Assembly: GCA_013398015.1 (NCBI GenBank)
Contig: VZRR01002857.1
Coordinates: 1-64,000 of the forward strand
Length of the DNA stretch: 64,000 nucleotides
Reading direction: 5' to 3'
Source: Oreocharis arfaki
Taxonomy: Eukaryota > Chordata > Aves > Passeriformes > Paramythiidae
Position 1 is the stretch's first letter; the number at the start of each line of letters is the position of its first letter. The notes beneath the pieces are model-generated. The model had not been told where the DNA came from and made no database searches. It saw nothing but the letters and a program-made list of their open reading frames with translations. Position numbers and translations under genes: made by a program. Below are positions 1-10,960 of this stretch, one piece after another.

Positions 1-712
1 CAAGCCCCACGGCAAGGCGGCGGGGGGCAAGGCCGCCCCCTTCCCCGGGGAGCCGTCGGCCGCGCTGCTGCCGCCCGAGCACCAGGCGCTCTACAAGCCT
101 CGGGGGGCGGCGGGCGCGCCCTCGGGACCCGGCAAGACGCTGGCCGACAAGAAGCTGAAGCGGGTTTACATCTTCGGGAGCGGGCAGGCGGCTGCCGCCT
201 CCGCCTCCCCCGGCGGCGCCGTGCCCGCCAGCCCCACGCTGAGTAGCTCGGCGGAGGCCGGCGACCCCTTGAGCCTCTACGAGGAGGGGGGCGGCGGCGC
301 GGGCCGGCCCGACGGGGGCTGCGGCGGCGTCGCCTGCCCCTCGCCCTCCGGCTCCGGCTCGCCCTCGGATCACCGCAGCTACACCAGCTTGCGCGCCTCC
401 TCCCCGGCCCCCTCGACGGCGCATTCCTCCTCCGCGTCCTCCCACTCCTCCTCCTCTTCCTCCTCCGGCTCCTCTTCGTCGGACGACGAGTTTGAGGACG
501 ACCTCTTGGACCTGAACCCCAGCCCCGGCTTTGAGAGCATGTCCCTGGGCAGCTTCAGCTCCTCGGTGCTCGACCGGGACCTGGATTTTAACTTCGAGCC
601 CGGCTCGGGCTCGCACTTTGAGTTCCCGGACTATTGCACGCCGGAGGTAAGTGAGATGATCTCGGGGGACTGGCTGGAGTCCAGCATTTCCAACCTGGTC
701 TTCACTTACTGA
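1..712 (+). CDS. SOX4: SOX4 transcription factor, C-terminal part (5' end outside window)
   Basis: SoxC-group HMG-box transcription factor, nuclear, that binds ACAAAG-type sites and activates genes in neural, cardiac and progenitor cells. The frame is open from base 2 and gives 236 residues before the TGA at 710-712; the HMG box lies upstream of the window. Visible parts are a basic ADKKLKRVYIFG segment near residues 48-59, Gly/Ala/Pro-rich linkers, a serine-rich run at about 142-160, an acidic DDEFEDD patch at 161-167, and the 33-residue conserved transactivation tail at 204-236 ending in NLVFTY. The tail reads EVSEMISGDWLESS, which is the SOX4 form rather than SOX11 or SOX12. SOX4 is a single-exon gene in vertebrates, consistent with no intron here. 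Composition is very GC-rich, as usual for this gene. The internal ATG at 221 is not the start, because the frame continues upstream. The identification is from recalled family sequence and is very secure. Confidence 0.97.
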   Translation, partial: KPHGKAAGGKAAPFPGEPSAALLPPEHQALYKPRGAAGAPSGPGKTLADKKLKRVYIFGSGQAAAASASPGGAVPASPTLSSSAEAGDPLSLYEEGGGGAGRPDGGCGGVACPSPSGSGSPSDHRSYTSLRASSPAPSTAHSSSASSHSSSSSSSGSSSSDDEFEDDLLDLNPSPGFESMSLGSFSSSVLDRDLDFNFEPGSGSHFEFPDYCTPEVSEMISGDWLESSISNLVFTY

Positions 713-1644
713 GGCGAGAGCCGGGCCCTGCTGGAGGAGGCACCGGCGCGCGTGGCTGTCGGCAGGACTCGCCCACCCCGCCGGGCGCTTTTGTGTCTTT
801 TTCTGTTTTGTTTGGTGTTTGTGTTTTGGGTTTTTTTATGGGGGGAGGAAGTGTTTTGTTTGTTTCTGGGAAGGGGCTGTTGAGAGACTGCTTCTTGTGC
901 TTGGGGAAGGAGCGGGATCGCCCTCTCCTTGCGGAAAGGCCAGCAGTCCCCTTCCTCCGGCTGCAGACGGACCCGCACACACCCCCTCTTAGAGAGAAGC
1001 CTGACGGTGCTTTTTGAGAGACTGGCGGGAGAGAAACGCTGCCCTTTTCCCTTTTTTTATTTCCTGAAAAGAGAGACAGAAAGGGGGAGGGAGGGGGGAA
1101 CCACACACACCTCTGGGTTCTTTGTTATTGCCCATTTTATAGGAATAAAGAGGAGGGGGAGCGATGCGTTGTGCTGAGCGCACACTGGATGTCTTGAGTA
1201 TTCGCTCTTTCCTATGAAAGAGCGATCAGAACTGCTTGGAAAAAAAAAAAAAAAGAAGATAAAATCCACCCAAACCCTTTGCAAGGTTCAATTTGTGGGG
1301 AGAAATCCTGGCCCGGTTTCTTCTGCGGTGAGAGGAGGCAACAATGCTAGGAGGAGGAGGCGGATGGAGCTGGACTGAGATCCTAGTTAAGCGGAGAAGA
1401 GCCAGACTTACACTTGAGAGCTGTCTTGGAAATACGGTGGGGGGAAATAATAATAAACTGAAATGGATTTGCACGTACAGATGAGGTGGCGGCAGCGCTT
1501 TTCTCAGTCACCTCATGTAATATGTAGAGAGAAAAATAAGGCTGAAACTTCAAGAACACTGAAAACTTCTTTTGAAACAGAGACCGAATGGGAACAGTTT
1601 CTGTCATGATGTGGTACAGGGGAAACGGAGGGCGATGGCTTTTG

Positions 1645-1712
1645 CAAAAAAAAAAAAAAAAAAAAACCCGAAAAAAAAAAACAACAAACCCGAAAATACA
1701 AAAAAAAAAAAA
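1645..1712 (+). repeat. A-rich low-complexity tract in the SOX4 3' UTR
   Basis: About 20 consecutive A residues are followed by further A-runs broken by CCCG and CAACAAACCC. It is a low-complexity tract of the transcribed UTR. It explains the lysine-rich open frames here, which are not genes. Homopolymer length may be unreliable in the assembly. Confidence 0.85.
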
Positions 1713-2435
1713 AGTAGTTTTTTTCTTCTTACTCAGAATCGTGATGGTGTTGGATTATTTCACTGGTGGGGTTTAATATAGCATGTTATACTGTCTATCT
1801 TTTCAAGATTTCTGTAAGACTGTTGAACAGTTTAAAAAAAACAAAACTAGTGTTAGGATAATATAAAAGCAGATAGATGGCGCTATGTTTGATTCCTACA
1901 AAAATATCACCAGCTTTTTTTCATTCTTAACTCTTTAAAGGATTCAAACGCAACTCAAATCTGTGCTGGACTTTAAAAAAATGAAAATTCAGGACCAAAT
2001 TTTTTCTCAGAGTATGTATGTGTTTGTTCCTTATAGCTGTAAATGAAAAGACTGTTTTTTCTCACCGATGCTCCATCCTCGTATTGGTTTTTTTTTTTCC
2101 TTGTAAATGTAATCGGATGCCATTTTATAAGTGGACGTATTTATACTGGCCAAACATTTTTGACTTTGTATTTCTTTGTCCTTTTTTGGTAGTTCTCGTT
2201 GTTACCCGCACCATTTTTATGTCTCCTTCACTGAAGGGCTAGAGTTTTAACTTTTAATTTTTTATATTTAAATGTAGACTTTTGACACTTTTAAAAACAA
2301 AAAGAGAAGAGAGATGAAAACGTTTGATTATTTTCTCAGTGTATTTTTGTAAAAAATATATAAAGGGGGTGTAAATCGGTGTAAATCGCTGTTTGGATTT
2401 CCTGATTTTAACAACAGGGCCGCTGGTTAGTATCT

Positions 2436-2451
2436 CACACGCGTGTGCGCG
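2436..2451. repeat. Alternating purine-pyrimidine stretch with a 12-bp palindrome
   Basis: CACACGCGTGTG is a perfect palindrome and continues as GCGC, giving 16 bases of strict alternation of the type that can adopt Z-DNA. It lies within the SOX4 3' UTR beside a run of CTCAC-like repeats (2452-2480). No specific function is claimed. Confidence 0.6.
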
Positions 2452-2959
2452 CTCACGCTCACTCACACTCTCACACACCCACGAATCAGCCCCTATTTTG
2501 TCCATGTTTACACTCCAATCTGCAGGCATCTTAAAGTGACAGCATCCCTCACCGCCCCCGCCGCTGCCCCCTCCGCAGCCCCCCGCCTCTGCGCGGAGGG
2601 GGCTGGAGGGGGCCGGGGGAAGGGATTTACACTGTATGCTATCGTTTTGGGGAGCCACCTGTCCCCGGATGAAGTGAAGCAACTGGTGCATTTACACAGA
2701 AGGGATCCTGTACCTTTAACTTGTAAACCACATCTTTTGCACTTTTTTTCTAAGCAAAAACGTGCCGTTTAAACCACTGGATCTATCGAAATGCCGGTTT
2801 GAGTTCGCGACACTATGTACTGCGTTTTTCATTCTTGTATTTGACTATTTAATCCTTTCTATTTGTCGCTAAATATAATTGTTTTAGTCTCTTATGGCAT
2901 GATGATAGCATATGTATTCAGGTTTATAGCTGTTGTGTTTAAGATGAAGAAAGTGAAAA

Positions 2960-3065
2960 NGCGGAGGCCGCCGGGAAGCGCCGGTGCGTATGGGGGCTGC
3001 GGGCTCGGCGGCTCCAGGGCAAGGGGATTCCGATCTCCTGGCGCCGCGCCCCGCCGCCCGGGGCN
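2960..3065. other. GC-rich block between two single-N gaps, probable misplacement
   Basis: Single Ns at 2960 and 3065 bracket 104 bases that are very GC-rich in an AT-rich UTR. The first 48 bases (2961-3008) are identical to 3673-3720, which itself ends at an N (3721). The flanking UTR reads naturally across the block, from GTGAAAA to ACATCTTTG, which suggests that an assembler broke at an A-run and inserted a fragment belonging to the 3721 gap. Confidence 0.8.
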
Positions 3066-3454
3066 ACATCTTTGTACATTTAAGTCTGTATTATAATAAG
3101 CAAAAAAGAAGATTGTGTGTTTATGTATGTTAATATAACATGACAGGCACTAGGACGTCTGCCTAATGAGGTGGTTCCGTTAAGGGTTTAACTTTTTTGT
3201 TCTTTTTTTTTTGTTCTTTTTTTGGTCATCCATCCTGTGCAATATGCTGTGTAGATTTTTTTTTTTTTGTCTACAGTCACCCACAACACAACGTGGGGAA
3301 AGGAGAAAAAGAAAAAAAATCATGCCAGCTAACCATGTCAAGTTCACTGCCTGTCAGATTGTTGATATACCTTCTGTAAATAACCTCTCTTTTTTTGTTT
3401 TGTTTTGTTTGGTTTTTTCTTTTTTTTTTTTTCTTTTTTTTTCTTCGGGAAGGA

Positions 3455-3460
3455 AATAAA
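3455..3460 (+). terminator. SOX4 main polyadenylation signal
   Basis: Canonical AATAAA follows a long U-rich tract. A GU/U-containing stretch (TGTCATCATTGTT, about 3497) lies some 40 bases downstream, as expected for a cleavage and polyadenylation site. Cleavage is inferred near 3475-3485. Further AATAAA words at 3805 and 4721 could serve rare longer transcripts. Confidence 0.8.
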
Positions 3461-3499
3461 ATCAGCTGGAACTGAACCCTAACACTGGGCTGCCCTTGT

Positions 3500-3960
3500 C
3501 ATCATTGTTACTCCCCCAGCCCCTTCGGGGCAGGTGTGTCTTGTCTCTCCGGATGGCAGCGGCCGGCCCCGCCGGGAGGGGCCAGGGGAGGGAGGAGCGG
3601 CCGCGCTGCCGGACCGCCCACCCGGAGCTGGGGCCGGGGCCGGGGCCGGGGCCGGGGCACGGCCGGGGAGGGGCGGAGGCCGCCGGGAAGCGCCGGTGCG
3701 TATGGGGGCTGCGGGCTCGGNGGGTGAGAACCGCCGGAGCGAACGAGCGAGCGGCAGTGGGGCCCCGCCCCCCCCAATCCAAAATGGTTTCTCCAGGGCA
3801 CTTTAATAAAAGTCTTCCTAAGGCAAAGCGTTTGCAAAAGCCCGGCCATCAGCCGTGGGTATGCTCGGGGCGGGGGTCCGGGGGTCTCGGGGGAAGGTCC
3901 TTGTCCCCACCTCCCCGCTAGCCGCCAGACGGGGCCGAAGCCGGTGACCCCGCTGGCTTT
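3500..3960. promoter_or_regulatory. CpG-rich island just downstream of the SOX4 polyadenylation site
   Basis: GC content and CpG density jump immediately after the SOX4 3' end. The stretch holds GGGGCC repeats, an N at 3721 and many CpG dinucleotides, then fades after about 3960. Such islands often mark promoters or Polycomb-regulated sites at developmental genes. I see no convincing TATA box, and open frames on both strands overlap without conserved protein features, so no gene is called. An unannotated promoter or part of the SOX4 CpG domain are both possible. Confidence 0.6.
3630..3658 (+). repeat. GGGGCC hexanucleotide tandem repeat
   Basis: Four full GGGGCC units plus GGGGC. Runs of four Gs at regular spacing are a classic G-quadruplex motif. 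It lies about 170 bases beyond the SOX4 polyadenylation signal, inside the CpG island. Confidence 0.9.
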
Positions 3961-6900
3961 CGACGTCCCGGGTATCCGCCTGCATTCCTTTCCTGCCTAC
4001 GAATATGCATCGTACCTCAAGCAGTGTTTTGTAAACCGATTAAAGCATCCCACTGACATAATGGTTTCACTTAGCTGTTAATTTACAGCTGGCTTTGAGC
4101 CACGAACTCTTTTTCCATGAAAAAGGAGCAGCAAACGAGAAGGGCCGTGGTAGCGGCCGTTTCGCAAAGCCACCGGCGCAGGAGGTTAATGTTTGCTCTG
4201 CCTTATCCCCGTGAATTCCTGGGTTGTATTTGCCTTGCAAAAAAACCCCATCAGCAGTTCCACGCCACTCATTGCCTGGGAGCTTTCCTAGTTCCCCCCT
4301 TTGCATACAACGCCTTTCCTGTTCAAGGTCACTTGCAAAACCGATGTCTGTGCCGGTGCCCCGCCTGTTCCCCGGAGCATCCCCGCCCGGTGGGTGCGAA
4401 TAGGGAGCCCACCGCAGGGGTGTGCCCAGACCCGCCCGGCCGGGACACCTTGCTGTGTCCAGGCAGTATGGTTAGTGACGAACTTCCTCTTCGGCCTGGG
4501 CACTGGTGAAAATCAGCGGAGGAAGCGGCCAAGGGTGGTGATGGGACAGGCGACAACATCCAGCTACAACCACTGGCAAGCAACAGGCCTGGGACTGAGT
4601 GCATCCCTCCCCGTGCCTGGCTCCGGTGCCCGCTGCCACTCCAGGCCCCTTGGCCGTTGGCTGCAGTTAACTTGAGGGGTTTTATGGTTTCCTGCCTGTG
4701 TGGTTTTTGTTCTCCATTATAATAAAGTCCAGTGTTGGCAAACGGATTGTTTCTCTGGGGACCCTCTGGTGACACAAGTTGTTGCTTCCAGATAGCTGTG
4801 GGAAGTCAGGCTACAAAACGGTAACATATGTGCGTATATATGTATAAATGGCAAGTATTTCTGTGTTCCTTGCTGCTTGCAATAAGACAAGTCTCTCACT
4901 ACAGGAAGTACCCAGAACAAAGCAACACAAGGATATATCAACAAAGATACTCCGCTTCTTTTTTGGTTGTTGGGTTTTTTTTGTAATTGATCATATTTCT
5001 AGTATAATTGCTTTGGAAAGAGAAGTAGTAGCCCTTTAGCAAAGGCAAAAGAAAGCAAATATACTTAAAAGATTTTTTAGTGAAGATCAATGTAAAAGAA
5101 AAGCAGATTTTAGGAATTGCAACTGGTGTCTGACTGTAGGATTGCCTAACACTGGATCATCTCTTGGATGTGGGCCAGAGTGGTGGGTGCTTATGAAGAG
5201 GTGTATTTCCACAGCATTGTGAAATCTCCGACTCGAGATTCCTGTAGCTGTCATTCCCTCCTACTGCCCTGCCACCGTTGCCAGAGCCTCTGCCAAAGCT
5301 GCTCTGAGAGGCCCCAGCCCTGCTCCTGGCAGGTGTAACCACGCTTCAGCACACGAGGCAAAGAAAAATTGCTCCTTACCTGCTGTGTCTTCACCTTGGT
5401 ACTCAGCATTTTAGAAACTTCTATAGCCACACATGGTCATTGTAACCAGTGAATCCCACTCCATTAATTAATTATTCTGTCCTTCATGGCATTCCCTTAC
5501 TGCTTGTGGCCTCTGCAACATCTTGTGTTAATGCTGAGTGAATTCAAATGTGTGCTGAGTGAAAAAAAAAAGTTTACATCTTCTGTTTTAACTTTAGTAT
5601 AGATAATATGGTTTGTTCTTGTACTGTGACAATTTTGTCTCTTCATCTTTGCTAAGACATTCATTTTTATAACTCTGCTATTTCCCCATCAGTTCATCTC
5701 ATAGCGCACAGAGATACAGAGAAGAATTGAACTAGAAGATTTAAATGAAAAAATCAGCATAATAGGCTGCATATGTCTGTCGCTAAAATTTATTTTTAAT
5801 AGATCATGCTTCTTTGTTAATCATTAATTTACCTGCAAATTAGATGAAGACTGTTCACCTCAAGAGTGTATATATAATTTCCAGTAATCAGATCTGCCTC
5901 CCCTGTGTATCGTTTCATTTCCTTCCCATCCTTGTGAAGCAGTGTGTGATGGGATTGCATACATAGACAGTATTGTGTTTTCTTTCTTTTCCAACACCAG
6001 TGTAGGGTTCCCTGAGAGTGAGCAGTGCTGAGCACATTTGTTAGCTTTGTGCGTTGTGCTGTTATGCTTCCAGCAGAAATGGCCTTTCAGAGTGGAAAGG
6101 ACAATATGGAGACAGAGGCCTCGCCAGCCTCTCTGCTAGCTGTTGGGACATACACACCTCTTACATGACAGAGGATCAGCCATGTGAGTGCACAGCCTTC
6201 ATGCTGGCTGGCCCCTTCTCTGCCATATCTGCTTCCACAACAAAGTGGAAAAAGAAGCAGATTAGAGCTTAACCTTCTTCCCAAGGGCTCTTTTATTCTG
6301 CATGTTGGATCTAGTTATTGAATGTACCTGTTAGGGTTAATTTTTTTCATGTAGAATAACTCCATAAAGGTCTCTGAAAAGCTTTGAAGACATTAACAAG
6401 GTATTACAATGAGACCTCCTGGGTTTATACATGTTGTGATCATCTTAATATGCCAGAGTTCAAAAATTATTATCCACCTCCTGCTATTTCAACCTCTCCT
6501 CTCCAGGGCCCTCAAATGAGCTCTAAACATCAGGTAGGATTTTTGTCACCAACATGAGGAAAATATATGTGGTTGTCTCTAGGATGGGTGTGCCATAGCA
6601 CGGAAGATGACTTATTCAGGTCTTAGTAATTTCCTGGTCAGTAACTGCTCTGGTTTGTGCATTGTACATAAACATCACAAGGCAAGGAGCAGCATCCACT
6701 GAACCTATAGTAACCAACCTGTAGAACACCAACAGAATTAAATCCCCTTGATAGGCATAACTCAAAGCATGGCTAATACAGCACCTTTGACCAGATTATA
6801 CTGGAAGTCTGAGTCACTTCCTATGCCTTTTTTTTCCTACCAGTACACTAACTCCTAGTATCCTTTCTCCCCCTATAATAGCTCCTCCATGTTTCTTGCA

Positions 6901-9900
6901 AACCAAGCTTAACTCTCCTATTTGGCAAAAGAATACCCTGAAACTCCAAATGGCCCCTGTTACATCTTTCCTTCTCAGTGAGTTTTATTTGAACCAAAGG
7001 ACAATATAATAGTGGACCCAGAACATTACATCTTACCTTCTTCCCAGACCCCGTTTTTCTCATGTTTAAGCATTTATCTCCTTCCTTTGTGAAAGACACA
7101 TTGCATTTCCAGTAGAATGAAAAGAATCTAATTTAAGACGTATCCAAGATGTACCCATGCTACATTATCATCCTGAGCTTAGACCAAGGCTCTCAGATGA
7201 GGGTATCTCTGCACACTGACTTAAAAATAGCACCAATCTGGGTACAAACTGTGACTGTGTTGCTGAAAGCTAAATTAAAACAGCTGGTATCTAACTGAAT
7301 AATTTAAAAGGCGCTTGCTCAGGTTGACTGTTTTGAAGAAGTGAAAGTGCTATGAAACTAGACAAGATCTGACTCTGTGATCTCAACACAGTTCACCGAA
7401 ACCTTTACGCTCAGTTCGAGTCTGACCGCATCTTTCAAATAGTCACCCACTTGATGTATCAGAGAAAACAGGACAGAGTGACCCTTTGCTGCAGCAGCCT
7501 GCCTGAAGTTTGTGACTGCATGTAGCTCATGGTCTGCCCCTCTCAAAGAAGTGAAGAAAATATCCACATCTTTCCAGGCCACTGGAGCTGCTGAAGCCAT
7601 AATTCCTGCCATAGTGGGATAGTTGCTAATGAGGGTCCATTAGCCAGACATAAAGGGACCGCTATGCTGATTACAGTGAGTTAGACAGGACAGGGTGGGA
7701 CCCAGTGACTGGCAAAGGGAACGGCAGTTCCAAGGTGGATCTGGGCATTTCTCCAGATTTGAACACCAGAAACTGGATTGGCTTATTTCCATGAAAGCAA
7801 ATTCAGACGTCTTCAGGCTCATTGGACTTTTTTCTAGAGACTGCTGTCATTCGGAAATGTGGCATTTGATGTGACTCTGATGCTATCAATTCAGACTTAC
7901 TCAGGGCACCAAGAAAGGCAAAATAATTTATCATTATGTGAGGTAGTTCCTGTTTACATGTAAGTACTTATGTGCTCTAATTGTTTATAGTTTTAAGGCT
8001 TAATTTTCAAGGAGGAGGCATATTTTCTGCAAATAAGAAAACAACGCAATTATTTTCAAATAAAAGAACTTGCATAGTTCCAGCTGTGGGAAACAAGAGG
8101 TACAGAGGGTAAAACAGCCAGTCGGAAACAGGCATCTTCAGATTAATTCCTGGTCTTCCTGCAAACTTTGTCCAAGACTCAATGTCATTCGGAAAATCTT
8201 ATTAGGCTGCTTTCCTTTGGATTGGTATAAAAGTTTGTTTGTGGTTTGGTTTTTTGTGGTTTTTTTGTTTGTTTGTTTTGTTTTGTTTTGTTTTTTAACT
8301 AATAAATTTAGACGGTTTCTGGGAAGCAGGATAAAGGAGCAGAGTAAGAATGCATCTGTACATTCTTACTGAAAAAATAAGAAGGAGGAGTCTTGAGTAT
8401 TTAAAAAATACTGGGTTTTGTTCTCTTGTATCAAGTTTGGGGGGAAAGACAGTATGTAAACGTTCTTTGATTGAGCTCTCCTCACTTTTAGCATGATGCC
8501 TTATGAACTGAGCCCTTTGCTTTCCTATCTTGAATTGAAAATGCATATTAGTGCTCTGGAGCTGTTTACAAATGGAGAGTAATAAATTCCAGCTCAGCTT
8601 ATCTAAATGGTGTACTTCATGTAGATCTAAAACACTGCATTATCACGGTGAAAGATACACACCATGAGTTAGACTTTGACTGACATACTCAGTGATAATT
8701 ACATAAAGGAAGCTTCCTAATTCCATTAACAAATTGTTCCAGGTTTAGATAGAAATGAAATCATAGTGTCTCCTCCTCTTCTATTGCATTATTATTGTTG
8801 TGTTGGTGCCCTTAATCCTAGATCAGCAGCTCATGTCCTTGATGCACTATTAGTACAGGACAAAAAGAGAAGATCCACTTTAGATTGTTTATAATTTAAA
8901 TGTAGGACAGAAAAGCAGCCATGGATATGAGGAGAAAACAAACTAATGCTGCCATTTGGTTTGGCAGCACTGATCTCACTACAGAAGCAGCCTGGGTTAG
9001 CTGCTCTTTCATTTTTTGTAGGTGTCACAGATGAACACAGGTGTTAATGAAGGGTTTGGAAGAGAGCACCTAGAAATTTGCACCTGCGAACAGGGACATC
9101 TTCCAAAGTATTTGTCATGATAAGAGAAAATGCAAAACATAACAAGCAAACAGTTAAGAAGCTGGGATCACGAGGTGAATGTGTCCAACTCTCCACCCCT
9201 GCACAGGAACAACAAGATAGTTGATAAGCATGTGGTGGTGCTGGAAAGAACCCTGACGTAAACTTACTTGTGGAAAAGGGCTTGTGGCCAAGAATACAAA
9301 ACGGGTTCTCGTGGTCTAGCCCAAAGGCCATGAAAATGGTCATTGAATCAGAAAGTCTGGATGCATGGGAAGAAGAGGAGAAAAACCTACTGCAGTAGCA
9401 GGGACCCAAGGGGATGTGAACTTCAGAAAGTTCAAAGAAAAGAAACAGTACTGTTAAAGCATAGCCTGCGTATTAAAGGAGAAATACTGCTGGTGACTAA
9501 AAACAAACTGATGTTTTATGGGAGAAATTGAGAAAGAGGTAGGAGGAAGGCTTTAAGAGCCTAGTGAAGATAGAAAATTGTATCTTGGTTTAATTCTGGC
9601 AGAGCATACAACCTGGGTATCCATCGGCAGTTTTAGAGACAAAGGATAGGTTTTTATTTCTTGTGCGGCGAGGATACCAGTAAATCAGTGTCTGGAACGT
9701 GGTTTCTACAGATCCATATCTTAGGAGAGCTCCTGCTACAACCTATCTGGCAGGGCCTGGAGCACATTAGCTTAATTCCTTTGGCCAACCCTACCTGGAA
9801 CCCTCACCCAGCCCTGATAAGCCCATTTAAGCTGAAGTCTGGGCCTCCATCCTTTCTCCTAGGCATCTCCCTGTGCAAAACCTGTAGAAATGTAGTGTCT

Positions 9901-10539
9901 TTTGATCACAGCTTCCCTCTATAAAAGCTATGGCTGGGTGGATGGACAGATGAATGGATGAAGACAAGTGTATGACACCTCTTCAGGAAAGCAAGTTAAA
10001 AAGGCAAGTCCAAAGTGCCTTTTGCCTATAGCCATCCCCAGCTGGTGAAACAGGTTTTGGAAGTGCTTGAGAATTGTGCTTGTGCTACTCTGAGTGACTC
10101 CGGCACTCAAGAGAGGATCTGGTGTGTGTCCTATGGCCTTACAGATTGGATACGGTTTTTTTGTAGCCTCCTCTGAAGGATGTTGGATGCTAAATGGCAG
10201 ATCTAAAGCTTTTGTGGCTCTGCTTGTTACTGGCAGGTCTGTTCATGACCAGAAATTCAGTTAATTGTACATTTTCCTGTAAAGTTATGAAATATGGGAA
10301 TATTTTGCAGGAATGGAAAAAATTATTACTTAAAATATAAAATTCCCATTTAATATTACTTCTTGGTAAATAAAATTGTGCCACTAGTATGCTAAAGTGT
10401 AGTTAATACTCTTCTAGTCATAAATGAATTATAAACTTGTAGAGCAAAGTGTACTCATACGGAAATATCCACATGTGCACATTTACAAATAATTTTTTCA
10501 TCAGGGGCTCTGAGAACAACAATGATGACAAACAAAATG
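3961..10539. other. Intergenic DNA downstream of SOX4, no gene seen
   Basis: Mostly AT-rich unique-looking sequence. 4290-4660 is somewhat GC-richer. An AATAAA lies at 4721 and a TTTTG-type low-complexity run at 8236-8296. Near 9920-9960 is a short imperfect GGAT/GGAC repeat beside a TATAAAAG word. Open frames such as minus 7358-7612 and minus 9044-9409 show no family motif that I recognise and no splice or promoter support, so they are not called. Confidence 0.6.
8236..8296 (+). repeat. TTTTG/TTTG low-complexity repeat
   Basis: Successive GTTTG and GTTTT units make up a simple T/G repeat. It could be a reverse-oriented A-rich tail of an old retroelement, but no element body is recognisable next to it. 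Confidence 0.7.
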
Positions 10540-10960
10540 GGCTGGTTTCACATCAAGGGGATAGATTTACATCAAAGTCATTTAAATTGCCAATTTTAAT
10601 CATGATTTAAATTGTCAAGTTGGAAACCTTGATTTAAATAATTGATTTTCATCTTGTTTTGCATTTGTGCTTCCTTAGTATTTTTCTAAATAAGGGCTGA
10701 TTCTCATTGGCTGCTGTAATTCAGCATTTCCTTTTGCTAACCATTAGGTTTAAGTACGTATTACGTCTGCATATATTCAAGTAGTTTAACATATATTTAC
10801 ACAGATTCTTAATTTATGCACTTTTATCATGCTAGAAAAATTATTAATGGATATTTTCTGACTTTCTAAATGATGTTTATTTTTCCTCATGCATTCATTC
10901 AATCTGTGTTTGGATGGTAATTAGGCTTTCATTAAAAATACATAAAATCTGAAGGGGAAG
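10540..10960. repeat. Possible ancient AT-rich interspersed repeat with TTTAAAT palindromic units
   Basis: Between 10580 and 10640 the words CATTTAAAT, TGATTTAAAT and TGATTTAAATA recur about every 25-30 bases, each centred on the palindrome ATTTAAAT. An AT-rich flank follows that includes CATATATTCAAGTAG. I have an imprecise memory of similar TGATTTAAATCA-rich repeats in reptile genomes. Family and true boundaries are unknown. Random AT-richness is an alternative. Confidence 0.35.

Larger units (their letters stand above)
713..3480 (+). other. SOX4: SOX4 3' untranslated region
   Basis: Roughly 2.8 kb follows the SOX4 stop codon with no supportable coding frame. It carries long A- and T-runs, ends in a U-rich stretch and has AATAAA at 3455-3460, so the size matches the long SOX4 3' UTR of other vertebrates. 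Short matches to known regulatory words occur: three GCAAAAA words (1644, 2754, 3100), the seed complement of miR-129-5p, a reported SOX4 regulator in mammals; GTGCAATA at 3237-3244, the miR-25/92/363 seed complement; and TGTAAATA at 3375-3382, the Pumilio element. A GC-rich block at 2961-3064, flanked by Ns, is foreign to this otherwise AT-rich UTR and is probably an assembly error. Earlier AATAAA words at 1144 and 1452 could give shorter transcripts. Confidence 0.88.

Noticed and set aside
221..223. ATG at 221 as the SOX4 start
   Set aside because: The frame continues upstream to the window edge with SOX4-like residues. This codon is GTG in context (GCCGTGCCC), so no true start lies here.
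2254..2691. 145-residue minus-strand frame opposite the SOX4 3' UTR
   Set aside because: Low-complexity composition, no recognisable domain, and antisense to a known UTR.
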